Position numbers and translations under genes: made by a program. Below the pieces are notes generated by a model. The model was not told the DNA's origin. It ran no database searches and saw only the letters and a program-made list of their open reading frames with translations. This document shows, piece by piece, positions 1-9,345 of a stretch of DNA of 64,000 nucleotides; within the stretch, counting starts at the first letter, position 1; each line of letters begins with the position of its first letter. The stretch is taken from contig JAWRYS010000701.1 of the NCBI GenBank assembly GCA_034769895.1, forward strand, positions 124,001 through 188,000, read 5' to 3'. Origin of the DNA: Magicicada septendecula (Eukaryota > Arthropoda > Insecta > Hemiptera > Cicadidae).

Positions 1-1323
1 GCAGGTAAGGACAAACCATGGATAAACAAACCCACAGAATAAAAAATAACTATTGAAAAAACAATACCACATTATAAAAATCAAACCCCAAAAAGAAAAA
101 CATAAGAAAAGTAAAATACAATAAAATAAAAACAATGTAAATTAAGTGAAGTAAAGATATTAGATATAAGACAACCTCAAGACAAAAGATAAAAGCAATT
201 ATGTCACAAGATTATATGACTAAGGTGGACAAGTGTAATTTATTTTCATTGTGAAAAGTGACTACTAATAATGCAAATTAAGTGATGTTCCTTATTCCCC
301 AAGACTAGATAAAATTACTAGAGATAAGATTAGGGAATACAGTGAATAGTAAGGGGAACCAGGGTAAATCCCTAAATCAAAACAAAAACAGCAATAGACT
401 GAATAAAAGTTAACTTTAATAAACTGTTTAAATAAAAACAGATTTGTTTTGTTGTGTTAGAAGTTCATTGAACCCATAGAATTGAATGCTTGGGATTAAA
501 TTCATTTTAAGAGAATATCTTTATTATGTTTTAATAATTTCAATTAATCATAAACTATGTTGTAATTAAGTAAGGGCAATTTAGTTGTTAGGATTTTATT
601 GGAATTGTATGTCAGAAAGGGTAATAGCAATCTGAAATAATTGTAAACTCAGTGATAGAACTAGCATCAATACATAAACCAAATTGTAAACCTCACTAAC
701 ATTATAAATTATTAGTAAATAAGTTAATGAAACAAATTAAATGAATGAAAATTGTTGAATTTAACACAATAACAATTTATTATAAAATATGTAACAACAC
801 TTTGTGAAAGTAATTAAGGAATGTATAGGATAATATTAGAAAAAGGCAAGTGTACTAACACTGGGGCATAGAGAAAAGCCTAAATTGAAGGTAGTGTTCA
901 AATTAGCTAAGTAAATCATCAAATTACTGAGAATTAAAGAAACTAATCATAATAATTCAATCAATGATCTTGTTTAATGATAATTGGAATTTAACATATA
1001 CTGTAAACCATTTAATTTGTAAGGAAGTAAAGTAGGTAAGGCCTACAAGCAAACATTATGTAAATATGACTTTTGAGTTAAAAAATACTATAAAATATAT
1101 CATGTATGGTATTAAATTATGCAGAATTAAATAAGGAATTTGATTATGTAATTAGAATTTAATAAGAATAGATAATAACCTAAATGTAATTTTTAATATA
1201 ATGTAAAACTCAATTCTTTTGAACAAAATAAATCTTGAGACTCAAGTATCAGCTGCCTGAAAACAATGTAAATTTACTAATAAATCAGCCAGGCCTAATA
1301 AATGATGAAGAAAAACTGGGAGT
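1..1323. other. AT-rich, CpG-free non-coding block (model for all units)
   Basis: Reading unit 1 base by base, no CG dinucleotide occurs here although both C and G are present. In later units the corresponding block has one shared CG (in TTTCGAG, e.g. near 5978) plus rare private ones in units 8 and 11. No convincing ORF, RNA gene or transposon terminus was seen. A short T/G-rich patch near 440-462 interrupts the A-dominated strand and is followed by small palindromes. Corresponding blocks run from each unit's island tail to the next LTR candidate, e.g. 4475-6228 and 9378-11131. Confidence 0.7.
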
Positions 1324-2154
1324 TGATCGTTAAACGTCAAGGCGAACACATCAGAATGATATAGCTAAAAAGGATAAAAAATTTTTTGACAAGAACTAAG
1401 CTTAAGAAATGAAATTTAAAATATGAGTTGTTCATACAAAAGTTAAATAACCAAACCATTACTTTTATGAAGATTGACAATTATAAACCAGATATAGGAA
1501 CAGTCCAGGCACTAATCGAGAAATTTCCAATGTGAATATTATCACGACGTTCTGGATGAACTATTTGAAACAAAGACACTTTTAACCAACACCTATTACC
1601 GAAACTAAAACGGATTACGAACACTGAATCATCACACTACAACAAGAAAATTAATAACTACTGCTCTGATGAGAGACACTTAAAGAATTAACATTTAAAA
1701 AAGAAACCAAATCGACCTGAGATAAGAGTTTCGAGCAGTGAATAATTATCCATCTCAAAGTCGAATAATCGCAACGATATCAATAAATCGAATTAAATAT
1801 TCCATATTTGAGTTTTATTTCTTTGCAAAGTATACAATTAAAAGAATTTCAGATATTAATTGAAACCTGGACGTCAAGGAAGAAGAGAACGACATCGAAA
1901 AGGAGTAATAACACCGAATCTACAAATACAATAAATCGCTTATTCAAATCACATAATCTATTTAATGTTTTAAACAAATTATTCATCACCAACCAAAATA
2001 AGTAAAATATGAAAGGAATTAAAATAATAACTAGAATTAATACAATAAATCATAAACTTAAAATAAATAAAGAAATAAAAAAATGTCTCAATAAATTAAA
2101 TTTAAACATCATATTTTTATCTTGAATAATATCAATAAAACAGGTTTCGTTACA
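1324..2154 (+). repeat. Candidate solo LTR, unit 1
   Basis: Boundaries are inferred. The left end is a TG just after a purine-rich stretch (GAAGAAAAACTGGGAG) that could be a polypurine tract. The right end is the CA of GTTACA, 3 bp before the primer-binding site. CpGs appear abruptly at the left edge. Each unit has only one copy, so the ends cannot be confirmed by LTR-to-LTR comparison; one LTR per unit is what recombination between the two LTRs of an element would leave. A 65-codon open stretch at 1808-2005 has no ATG at its start and is not taken as a gene. Confidence 0.4.
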
Positions 2155-2157
2155 AAG

Positions 2158-2304
2158 TGGCACCCAACGTGGGGCATTATTTTAAAGGAATCCGCTACTC
2201 AGAAAGAAGATAGAAATAAATTCCAGACTATAAATAGGAATATTCTCATCTATTTCGGCAACATAAAATGTTCTGTTACAAAGTGGCGCTCCAACTTAAG
2301 GGGC
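2158..2304 (+). promoter_or_regulatory. tRNA-Lys primer-binding site plus decayed second copy, unit 1
   Basis: TGGCACCCAACGTGGGGC at 2158-2175 matches the complement of the 3' end of a eukaryotic tRNA-Lys (with CCA) except for one G-to-A change at a CpG. This is the usual site for priming minus-strand DNA of Ty3/gypsy-like elements. A second site at 2284-2304, TGGCGCTCCAACTTAAGGGGC, is preceded by the same GTTACAAAG context and looks like a diverged duplicate 126 bp downstream. Confidence 0.75.
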
Positions 2305-2399
2305 TAAAATTAGGAATTGATAGGCAAAAGAAATAAAAATAATCTGCCTAATTTCCAATTTTACCTGGCAACTGTTACAAGCTCAGAATGGTAATAAAA

Positions 2400-3337
2400 A
2401 TGCACAGGAGAGCAACATAAAAGAAAAGGGCTGCAGAAGCCAAGAAAGAGATTCACATGGAAGACAAAGAGACGATGCCAGTGGAAGACATGGAGATGAT
2501 ACTACCGCTTGCTGAACCAACCAAACCCGTGTTACAGGAGAAACAACCAGAAAACCCCACACAAACAAAGAAAGTCATCTTACAGGACATGATAAAACTT
2601 ATGGGGGAATTCAGCATAACAATAATTGAGAAAATAGATGAAAACAGCAAAAAATTCAGAAGAAAATAGATGATATAGTTATAAAAATGTAACAAAAGAA
2701 TTATGTCAGAAAATGGATGATATGACCAAAGAAATAATCAATGATACTAAACTGTGGAGGGAAGAATTAAAAAAAGATAGCAAACCAGGAACAGAAGAAA
2801 TACCAAACGATAAAAAAATGGAACAAGTAAATCAGAAAATAGAAGACAGTAGGAAGGAAGTGGAAATGAAGACAAAGAAAATAAGACAAATGCATCAAAG
2901 GAAACTAATAAAAACATGGGAAGAGTTGGAGACAATGAACAATGGGCTAATTAATGTACTTAATATCCCAATTACCGACGATAAAGGAATCATGAATTTC
3001 AAAGATTATAGAAGGAAATCAAAAGAAATTTCAGAAATGACACAATCAAACAGTATGTAACCACTTAAAAAAGACTACAGGTAAATGGAATACACCAGAA
3101 ATAGAAATACATGATAAAACATCAGGGATATAATTAATCATTGATGTACCAGTGACATTTTGGTTTAGTAAACTATATGATAGAGTGATTCAAATAAGCC
3201 TTGAAACAAATAAAAAAATAACAGCAGAAAAAATGAAATACAAGGGAGAAGCGAGAGATGTCACAAGAACAGAAATAATTCTGAAAACGATGGTAGTCCG
3301 GACAATAAGGGCAACTGAGATTATGGACCATGGATAA
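2400..3337 (+). pseudogene. Broken gag-like ORF of an LTR retrotransposon, unit 1
   Basis: Three open pieces lie just downstream of the primer-binding sites, where gag is expected. Piece A: a possible ATG at 2400, an in-frame TAA at 2418, then open through 2457-2669 (70 codons from the internal ATG). Piece B: 2713-3060 (115 codons) in another frame. Piece C: 3152-3337 (61 codons). A and B are related by a small frameshift near 2655-2680. Piece B is rich in Lys and Glu with a heptad-like central stretch, suggesting a coiled coil. No CCHC zinc knuckle, protease, reverse transcriptase or integrase motif was found, so pol is absent. Unit 1 differs from the others by 2 extra bases between A and B and about ten residues. 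The gag assignment rests on position and composition, not on a database match. Confidence 0.55.
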
Positions 3338-3647
3338 ACTAAATACCACGCACCATCAAGAAAAGGGACTGATTTTTTGATAACCGACTACAGAAAAAAC
3401 CATTTAAAAGAGAAGGAAAAATAATGATAATTAAGAAAAAATTATAGGAATAAAGAATAAAGAAACAAAACCGAGATTGAAGGAAGAATATTATTCGAGA
3501 AAATGAACAATACAAACGAAGATATCAGGAACTGAGCACTATTATGAAAATAACCAAAAGCCCATCAATACAGAATTTGGAAGAGCATATGACAGTAAAG
3601 AACTATAATAAGGGAATGATATTAAATATCAAAATTGTAAAAGAAAA

Positions 3648-3888
3648 GTAAGAACAACTTACATCAATTATTTGTAGAAACTAGTTTTGAATTGAAATAT
3701 TAAACATTACAAAATTCCAAAAGCAAAGTAAGGACAACTTATATCAATAATGTGAATAAACTAGTCGTGGAAAAGAAATATTAAAATATTTACGAAGTTC
3801 AAAAAGAAGTAAGGACCACTTACATAATATAATGTTAATAACATAATTTGGATGAAAACAAGAGCAAAATAATATTTTTGCGGAATGA
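3648..3888. repeat. Three ~80-bp tandem subrepeats with inverted-repeat heads, unit 1
   Basis: Copies start at 3648, 3728 and 3809. Each begins with GTAAG, five bases (AACAA, GACAA, GACCA), then CTTAC, so each head can form a 5-bp stem with a 5-base loop. In unit 1 the second head ends CTTAT. The bodies are diverged, with copies 1 and 2 the closer pair. Function unknown; evenly spaced palindromes could be protein-binding sites. Confidence 0.7.
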
Positions 3889-4259
3889 AAAAAAAGGACT
3901 ATAATCACTACTTTAATTTTAATAAACTTAGTTATAATAAGAACCATTGGAAGAATTACTGTCATAATATAAAACAGTAGAACAATTTATTGGAAGCAAG
4001 ATGGAAAAAGAAAAAAAATATATATGCTATTAATATTGGTCACCAGAAGATTGTGCGAACAACAGAAGAAATAAAGAGAATTCAGACGGAAGATTTACAC
4101 ACCATACCTAGCGATAAGTTATATCAGCAGAGCTTTAAAACATAAGAAGAATAAATGAGATAGAAAATATTAGCAAATTTGAGCAACCACGAAGTGATGA
4201 ATCCAAGGATGTTTTTTATTAGCCGAGAATAGACTATTTTTTAATAATATTTATTTAAT
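3889..4259. other. Non-coding stretch between subrepeats and island, unit 1
   Basis: No gene is recognisable. It holds scattered CpGs, in keeping with the retroelement half of the unit, and near 4221-4240 a short palindromic patch (GAGAATAGACTATT) that in units 2-13 also contains TAGTC...GACTA. Confidence 0.5.
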
Positions 4260-4442
4260 GACTGTATGTAGATGTATTCTAGCAGTCTTATACTTGAGCA
4301 GAGATGATGTTCCTCTGATCTCAGAAAGTGTAGTATGGCCAGCAAAGTATTGAAGCCAGAAGTGCTGCTCTGGACTGCCCCAGCTCACGTGGTAGGGAAT
4401 GTTAGGGAATGAATATCCCATGGATGAAGCACCAAGTAAAAG
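4260..4442. repeat. GC-richer 183-bp structured island (SINE-like?), unit 1
   Basis: This is the most GC-rich part of the unit. It starts GACTG, paired with CAGTC at 4283-4287, and contains an imperfect hairpin at 4290-4336 (CAGAG/CTCTG and TGAG/CTCA arms around a 9-base loop). It includes a CACGTG E-box at 4386-4391 and a GGGAATG direct repeat. It ends before an A-rich, (TA)n, (TAA)n tail at 4443-4474. A GC-richer body plus simple-repeat tail recalls a SINE or the 3' end of a non-LTR element, but no convincing tRNA-type A/B boxes or target-site duplication were seen. Unit 1 differs from the consensus at about three bases. Confidence 0.5.
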
Positions 4443-4474
4443 AAAAAAATATATATATAATAATAATAATATAT
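4443..4474. repeat. A-rich/(TA)n/(TAA)n simple-repeat tail, unit 1
   Basis: Microsatellite tail directly after the island. Its length varies among units: one TAA fewer in unit 8, two more TAA plus two more A in units 9 and 10, and a rearranged end in unit 13. Confidence 0.85.
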
Positions 4475-4515
4475 CTCAGATTATAATAACTATCTAATAA
4501 GAATAAAATAAATGG

Positions 4516-4531
4516 AAAAAAAATTTTTTTT
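4516..4531. repeat. A-run/T-run palindrome, unit 1
   Basis: Eight A followed by eight T form a 16-bp perfect palindrome, probably strongly bent or easily extruded DNA. Equivalent sites in other units keep a total of 16 but shift the A/T boundary (A7T9 in unit 5, A9T7 in units 8-10). Confidence 0.8.
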
Positions 4532-6228
4532 AAAGCTCAACTACGAAGAAGCAGGTATAGAAGCGGGTAGGAAGACAAAGAATATAATAAACAATAAATA
4601 TCATAAGCAATTATTTCATCCATACTAAATGTATGATCTGAATTAATCACTTCTGGAGGAGAGCAATCTGTAGCATGACAGAAAATCTACGTCATTATAA
4701 TTGAAGAATAAGCAAAAATAAAATAAAAACAAACTGGCATAAAGAAAAATTACTATAATAATTAATTAAGAACAACAGTAAACTGAAATTCTAGATCCAA
4801 AGAAGTCAAGTTCATTAAAACCAAACATACAATCTCTAATAAATAATAGGAAGATGATTATAGTCCAACTTATAGTGTAGATATACACAGATAGAATAGG
4901 AGCAGGTAAGGACAAACCATGGATAAACAAACCCACAGAATAAAAAAATAACTATTGAAAAAAACAATACCACATTATAAAAATCAATCCCCAAAAAGAA
5001 AAACATAAGAAAAGCACAATACAATAAAATAAAAACAATGTAAATTAAGTGAAGTAAAGATATTAGATATAAGACAACCTCAAGACAAAAGATAAAAGCA
5101 ATTATGTCACAAGATTATATGACTAAGGTGGACAAGTGTAATTTATTTTCATTGTGAAAAGTGACTACTAATAATGCAAATTAAGTGATGTTCCTTATTC
5201 CCCAAGACTAGATAAAATTACTAGAGATAAGATTAGGGAATACAGTGAATAGTAAGGGGAACCAGGATAAATCCCTAAACCAAAACAAAAACAGCAATAG
5301 ACTGAATAAAAGTTAACTTTAATAAACTGTTTAAATAAAAACAGTTTTGTTTTGTTGTGTTAGAAGTTCATTGAACCCATAGCATTGAATGCTTGGGATT
5401 AAATTCATTTTAAGAGAATATCTTTATTATGTTTTAATAATGTCAATTAATCATAAACTATGTTGTAATTAAGTAAGGGCAATTTAGTTGTTAGGATTTT
5501 ATTGGAATTGTATGTCAGAAAGGGTAATAGCAATCTGAAATAATTGTAAACTCAGTGATAGAACTAACATCAATACATAAACCAAATTGTAAACCTCACT
5601 AACATTATAAATTATTAGTAAATAAGTTAATGAAACAAATTAAATGAATGAAAATTGTTGAATTTAACACAATAACAATTTATTATAAAATATGTAACAA
5701 CACTTTGTGAAAGTAATTAAGGAATGTATAGGATAATATTAGAAAAAGGCAAGTGTACTAACACTGGGGCCTAGAGAAAAGCCTAAATTGAAGGTAGTGT
5801 TCAAATTAGCTAAGTAAATCATCAAATTACTGAGAATTAAAGAAACCAAATCATAATAATTCAATCAATGATCTTGTTTAATGATAATTGGAATTTAACA
5901 TATACTGTAAACCATTTAATTTGTAAGGAAGTAAAGTAGGTAAGGCCTACAAGCAAACATTATGTAAATATGACTTTCGAGTTAAAAAATACTATAAAAT
6001 ATATCATGTATGGTATTAAATTATGCAGAATTAAATAAGGAATTTGATTATGTAATTAGAATTTAATAAGAATAGATAATAATCAAAATGTAATTTTTAA
6101 TATAATGTAAAATTCAATTCTTTTGAACAAAATAACTCTTGAGACTTAAGTATCAGCTGACTGAAAACAATGTAAATTTACTAATAAATCAGCCAGGCCT
6201 AATAAATGATGAAGAAAAAACTGGGAGT

Positions 6229-7059
6229 TGATCGTTAAACGTCAAGGCGAACACATCAGAATGATATAGCTACAAAGGATACAAAATTTGTTGACAAGAA
6301 CTAAGATTAAGAAATGAAATTTAAAATATGAGTTTTCATACAAAAGTTAAATAACCAAACCATTACTTTTATGAAGATTGACAATTATAAACCAGATATA
6401 GGAACAGTCCAGGCACTAATCGAGAAATTTCCAATGTGAATATTATCACGACGTTCTGGATGAACTATTTGAAACAAAGACACTTTTAACCAACACCTAT
6501 TACCGAAACTAAAACGGATTACGAACACTGAATCATCACACTACAACAAGAAAATTAATAACTACTGCTCTGATGAGGGACACTTGAAGAATAAACATTT
6601 AAAAAAGAAACCAAATCGACCTGAGATAAGGGTTTCGAGGAGTGAATAAGTATTTCGTCTCGAAGTCGACTAATCGCAACGAGATCAATAAATTGAATTA
6701 AATATTCCATATTTGAGTTTTATTTCTTTGCAAAGTATACAATTAAAAGAATTTCAGATATTAATTGAAACCTGGACGTCAAGGAAGAAGAGAACGACAT
6801 CGAAAAGGAGTAATAACACCGAATCTACAAATACAATAAATCGCTTATTCAAATCACATAATCTATTTAATGTTTTAAACAAATTACTCATCACCAACCA
6901 AAATAAGTAAAATATGAAAGGAATTAAAATAATAACTAGAATTAATACAATAAATCATAAACTTAAAATAAATAAATAAATTAAAAAATGTCTCAATAAA
7001 TTAAATTTAAACATCATATTTTTATCTTTAATAATATCAATAAAACAGGTTTTGTTACA
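6229..7059 (+). repeat. Candidate solo LTR, unit 2
   Basis: 831 bp. It has private changes including an extra T in TATTTCGTCTCG near 6651-6662, which adds a CpG. Confidence 0.4.
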
Positions 7060-7062
7060 AAG

Positions 7063-7209
7063 TGGCACCCAACGTGGGGCATTATTTTAAAGGAATCCGC
7101 TACTCAGAAAGAAGATAGAAATAAATTCCAGACTATAAATAGGAATATTCTCATCTATTTCGGCAACATAAAACGTTCTGTTACAAAGTGGCGCTCCAAC
7201 TTAAGGGGC
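7063..7209 (+). promoter_or_regulatory. Primer-binding site pair, unit 2
   Basis: First site 7063-7080, second 7189-7209. Both match the unit 1 versions; the context before the first is TTTTGTTACA instead of TTTCGTTACA. Confidence 0.75.
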
Positions 7210-7304
7210 TAAAATTAGGAATTGATAGGCAAAAGAAATAAAAATAATCTGCCTAATTTCCAATTTTACCTGGCAACTGTTACAATCTCAGAATGGTAAT
7301 AAAA

Positions 7305-8240
7305 ATGCACAGGAGAGCAACATAAAAGAAAAGGGCGGCAGAAGCCAAGAAAGAGATTCACATGGAAGACAAAGAGACGATGCCAGTGGAAGACATGGAG
7401 ATGATACTACCACTTGCTGAACCAACCAAACCCGTGTTACAGGAGAAACAACCAGAAAACCCCACACAAACAGAGAACGTCATCTTACAGGACATGATAA
7501 AACTTATGGGGGAATTCAGCAGAACAATAATTGAGAAAATAGATGAAAACAGCAAAAAATTCAGAAGAAAATAGATGATAGTTATAAAAAATTAACGAAA
7601 GAATTATGTCAGAAAATGGATGATATGACCAAAGAAATAATCAATGATACTAAACTGTGGAGGGAAGAATTAAAAAATGATAGCAAACCAGGAACAGAAG
7701 AAATACCAAACGATAAAAAAATGGAACAAGTAAATCAGAAAATAGAAGACAGTAGGAAGGAAATGGAAATGAAGACAAAGAAAATGAGACAAATGCATCA
7801 AAGGAAACTAATAAAAACATGGGAAGAGTTGGAGATAATGAACAATGGGCTAATTAATGTATTTAATATCCCAATTACCGACGATAAAGAAATCATGAAT
7901 TTCAAAGATTATAGAAGGAGGTCAAAAGAAATTTCAGAAATGACACAATCAAACAGTATGTAACCACTTAAAAAAGACTACAGGTAAATGGAATACACCA
8001 GAAATAGAAATACATGATAAAACATCAGTGATATAATTAATCATTGATGTACCAGTGACATTTTGGTTTAGTAAACTATATGATAGAGTGATTCAAATAA
8101 GCCTTGAAACAAATAAAAAAATAACAGCAGAAAAAATGAAATACAAGGGAGAAGCGAGAGATGTCACAAGAACAGAAATAATTCTGAAAACGATGGTAGT
8201 CCGGACAATAAGGGCAACTGAGATTATGGACCATGGATAA
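7305..8240 (+). pseudogene. Broken gag-like ORF, unit 2
   Basis: Pieces at 7362-7574, 7616-7963 and 8055-8240. This is the consensus form shared by most of the array. The A-B junction has 2 bases fewer than unit 1 but the frames still disagree; the in-frame TAA downstream of the possible ATG at 7305 is kept. Confidence 0.55.
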
Positions 8241-8550
8241 ACTAAATACCACGCACCATCAAGAAAAGGGACTGATTTTTTGATAACCGACTACAGAAAA
8301 AACCATTTAAAAGAGAAGGAAAAATAATGATAATTAAGAAAAAATAATAGGAATAAAGAATAAAGAAACAAAACCGAGATTGAAGGAAGAATACTATTCG
8401 AGAAAATGAACAATACAAACGAAGATATCAGGAACTGAGCACTATTATGAAAATAACCAAAAGCTCATCAATACAGAATTTGGAAGAGCATATGACAGTA
8501 AAGAACTATAATAAGGGAATGATATTAAATATCAAAATTGTAAAAGAAAA

Positions 8551-8791
8551 GTAAGAACAACTTACATCAATTATTTGTAGAAACTAGTTTTGAATTGAAA
8601 TATTAAACATTACAAAATTCCAAAAGCAAAGTAAGGACAACTTACATCAATAATGTGAATAAACTAGTCGTGGACAAGAAATATTAAAATATTTACGAAG
8701 TTCAAAAAGAAGTAAGGACCACTTACATAATATAATGTTAATAACATAATTTGGATGAAAACAAGAGCAAAATAATATTTTTGCGGAATGA
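8551..8791. repeat. 80-bp subrepeat triplet, unit 2
   Basis: Heads at 8551, 8631 and 8712, all with intact GTAAG/CTTAC arms. The second body carries GTGGACAAG, the form of units 2-7, 12 and 13. Confidence 0.7.
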
Positions 8792-9162
8792 AAAAAAAGG
8801 ACTATAATCACTACTTTAATTTTAATAAACTTAATTATAATAAGAACCATTGGAAGAATTACTGTCATAATATAAAACAGTAGAACAATTTATTGGAAGC
8901 AAGATGGAAAAAGAAAAAAAATATATATGCTATTAATATTGGTCACCAGAAGATTGTGCGAACAACAGAAGAAATAAAGAGAATTCAGACGGAAGATTTA
9001 CACACCATACCTAGCGATAAGTTATATCAGCAGAGCTTTAAAACATAAGAAGAATAAATGAGATAGAAAATATTAGCAAATTTGAGCAACCACGAAGTGA
9101 TGAATCCAAGGATGTTTTTTATTAGTCGAGAATAGACTATTTTTTAATAATATTTATTTAAT

Positions 9163-9345
9163 GACTGTATGTAGATGTATTCTAGCAGTCTTATACTTGA
9201 GCAGAGATGATGTTCCTCTGATCTCAGAAAGTGTAGTATGGCCAGCAGGGTATTGAAGCCAGAAGTGCTGCTCTGGACTGCCCCAGCTCACGTGGCAGGG
9301 AATGTTAGGGAATGAATATCCCATGGATGAAGCACCAAGTAAAAG
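9163..9345. repeat. 183-bp GC-richer island, unit 2
   Basis: Consensus form (CAGCAGGGTATT, GGCAGGG). The CTGCC...GGCAG arm pair is complete here, unlike unit 1. Confidence 0.5.

Larger units (their letters stand above)
1..4901. repeat. Repeat unit 1 (most divergent copy)
   Basis: Reference copy for the layout: CpG-free block 1-1323, LTR candidate 1324-2154, primer-binding sites 2158-2304, gag remnant 2400-3337, 80-bp subrepeats 3648-3888, GC-richer island 4260-4442 with tail to 4474, AT-rich remainder. It carries many private differences seen in no other copy, in the LTR candidate (around 1741-1790), the gag remnant, the island and the 4540-4700 region. This is the pattern expected of a copy close to an array edge, though the window does not show the edge itself. 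Confidence 0.95.

Noticed and set aside
361..380. GGG-containing words such as ATTAGGGAAT and GTTAGGGAAT as telomere-type repeats
   Set aside because: They occur singly; no tandem TTAGG or TTAGGG run is present.
1666..1672. CTGATGA, the core word of hammerhead ribozymes that occur in some animal satellites
   Set aside because: What follows cannot form stem II and no correctly placed GAAA or cleavage triplet was found; no TCNTCAG was seen for the other strand.
1808..2005. 65-codon open stretch repeated in every unit (also at 6713, 11616 and so on)
   Set aside because: It begins with TTG rather than ATG, lies inside the LTR candidate, and its conservation is explained by the near identity of the whole unit.
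2122..2307. 61-codon ORF spanning the primer-binding sites in unit 1
   Set aside because: It overlaps non-coding primer-binding sequence and is not open in the other units, so it is a chance frame.
2383..2695. Hydrophobic ORFs on the - strand opposite the gag remnant
   Set aside because: They are antisense shadows of the A-rich gag pieces; poly-Lys sense codons read as Phe/Leu on the other strand.
3648..3888. CRISPR-like array
   Set aside because: There are only three diverged copies at ~80-bp spacing, no constant repeat/spacer pattern and no cas genes, in a eukaryotic satellite.
3744..3965. 73-codon - strand ORF over the 80-bp subrepeats, in most units
   Set aside because: Phe/Ile/Leu-rich composition follows from AT-rich antisense reading, and it loses its frame in unit 8; no support for a gene.
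4260..4442. tRNA-derived SINE with A and B boxes
   Set aside because: TGGCCAGCAGGG only loosely resembles an A box and no B box was found at a suitable distance, so SINE identity is left as a hypothesis.
4836..5024. 62-69-codon - strand ORF across the unit junctions
   Set aside because: It is AT-driven low-complexity hydrophobic sequence with a variable start; no promoter or homology is recognisable.
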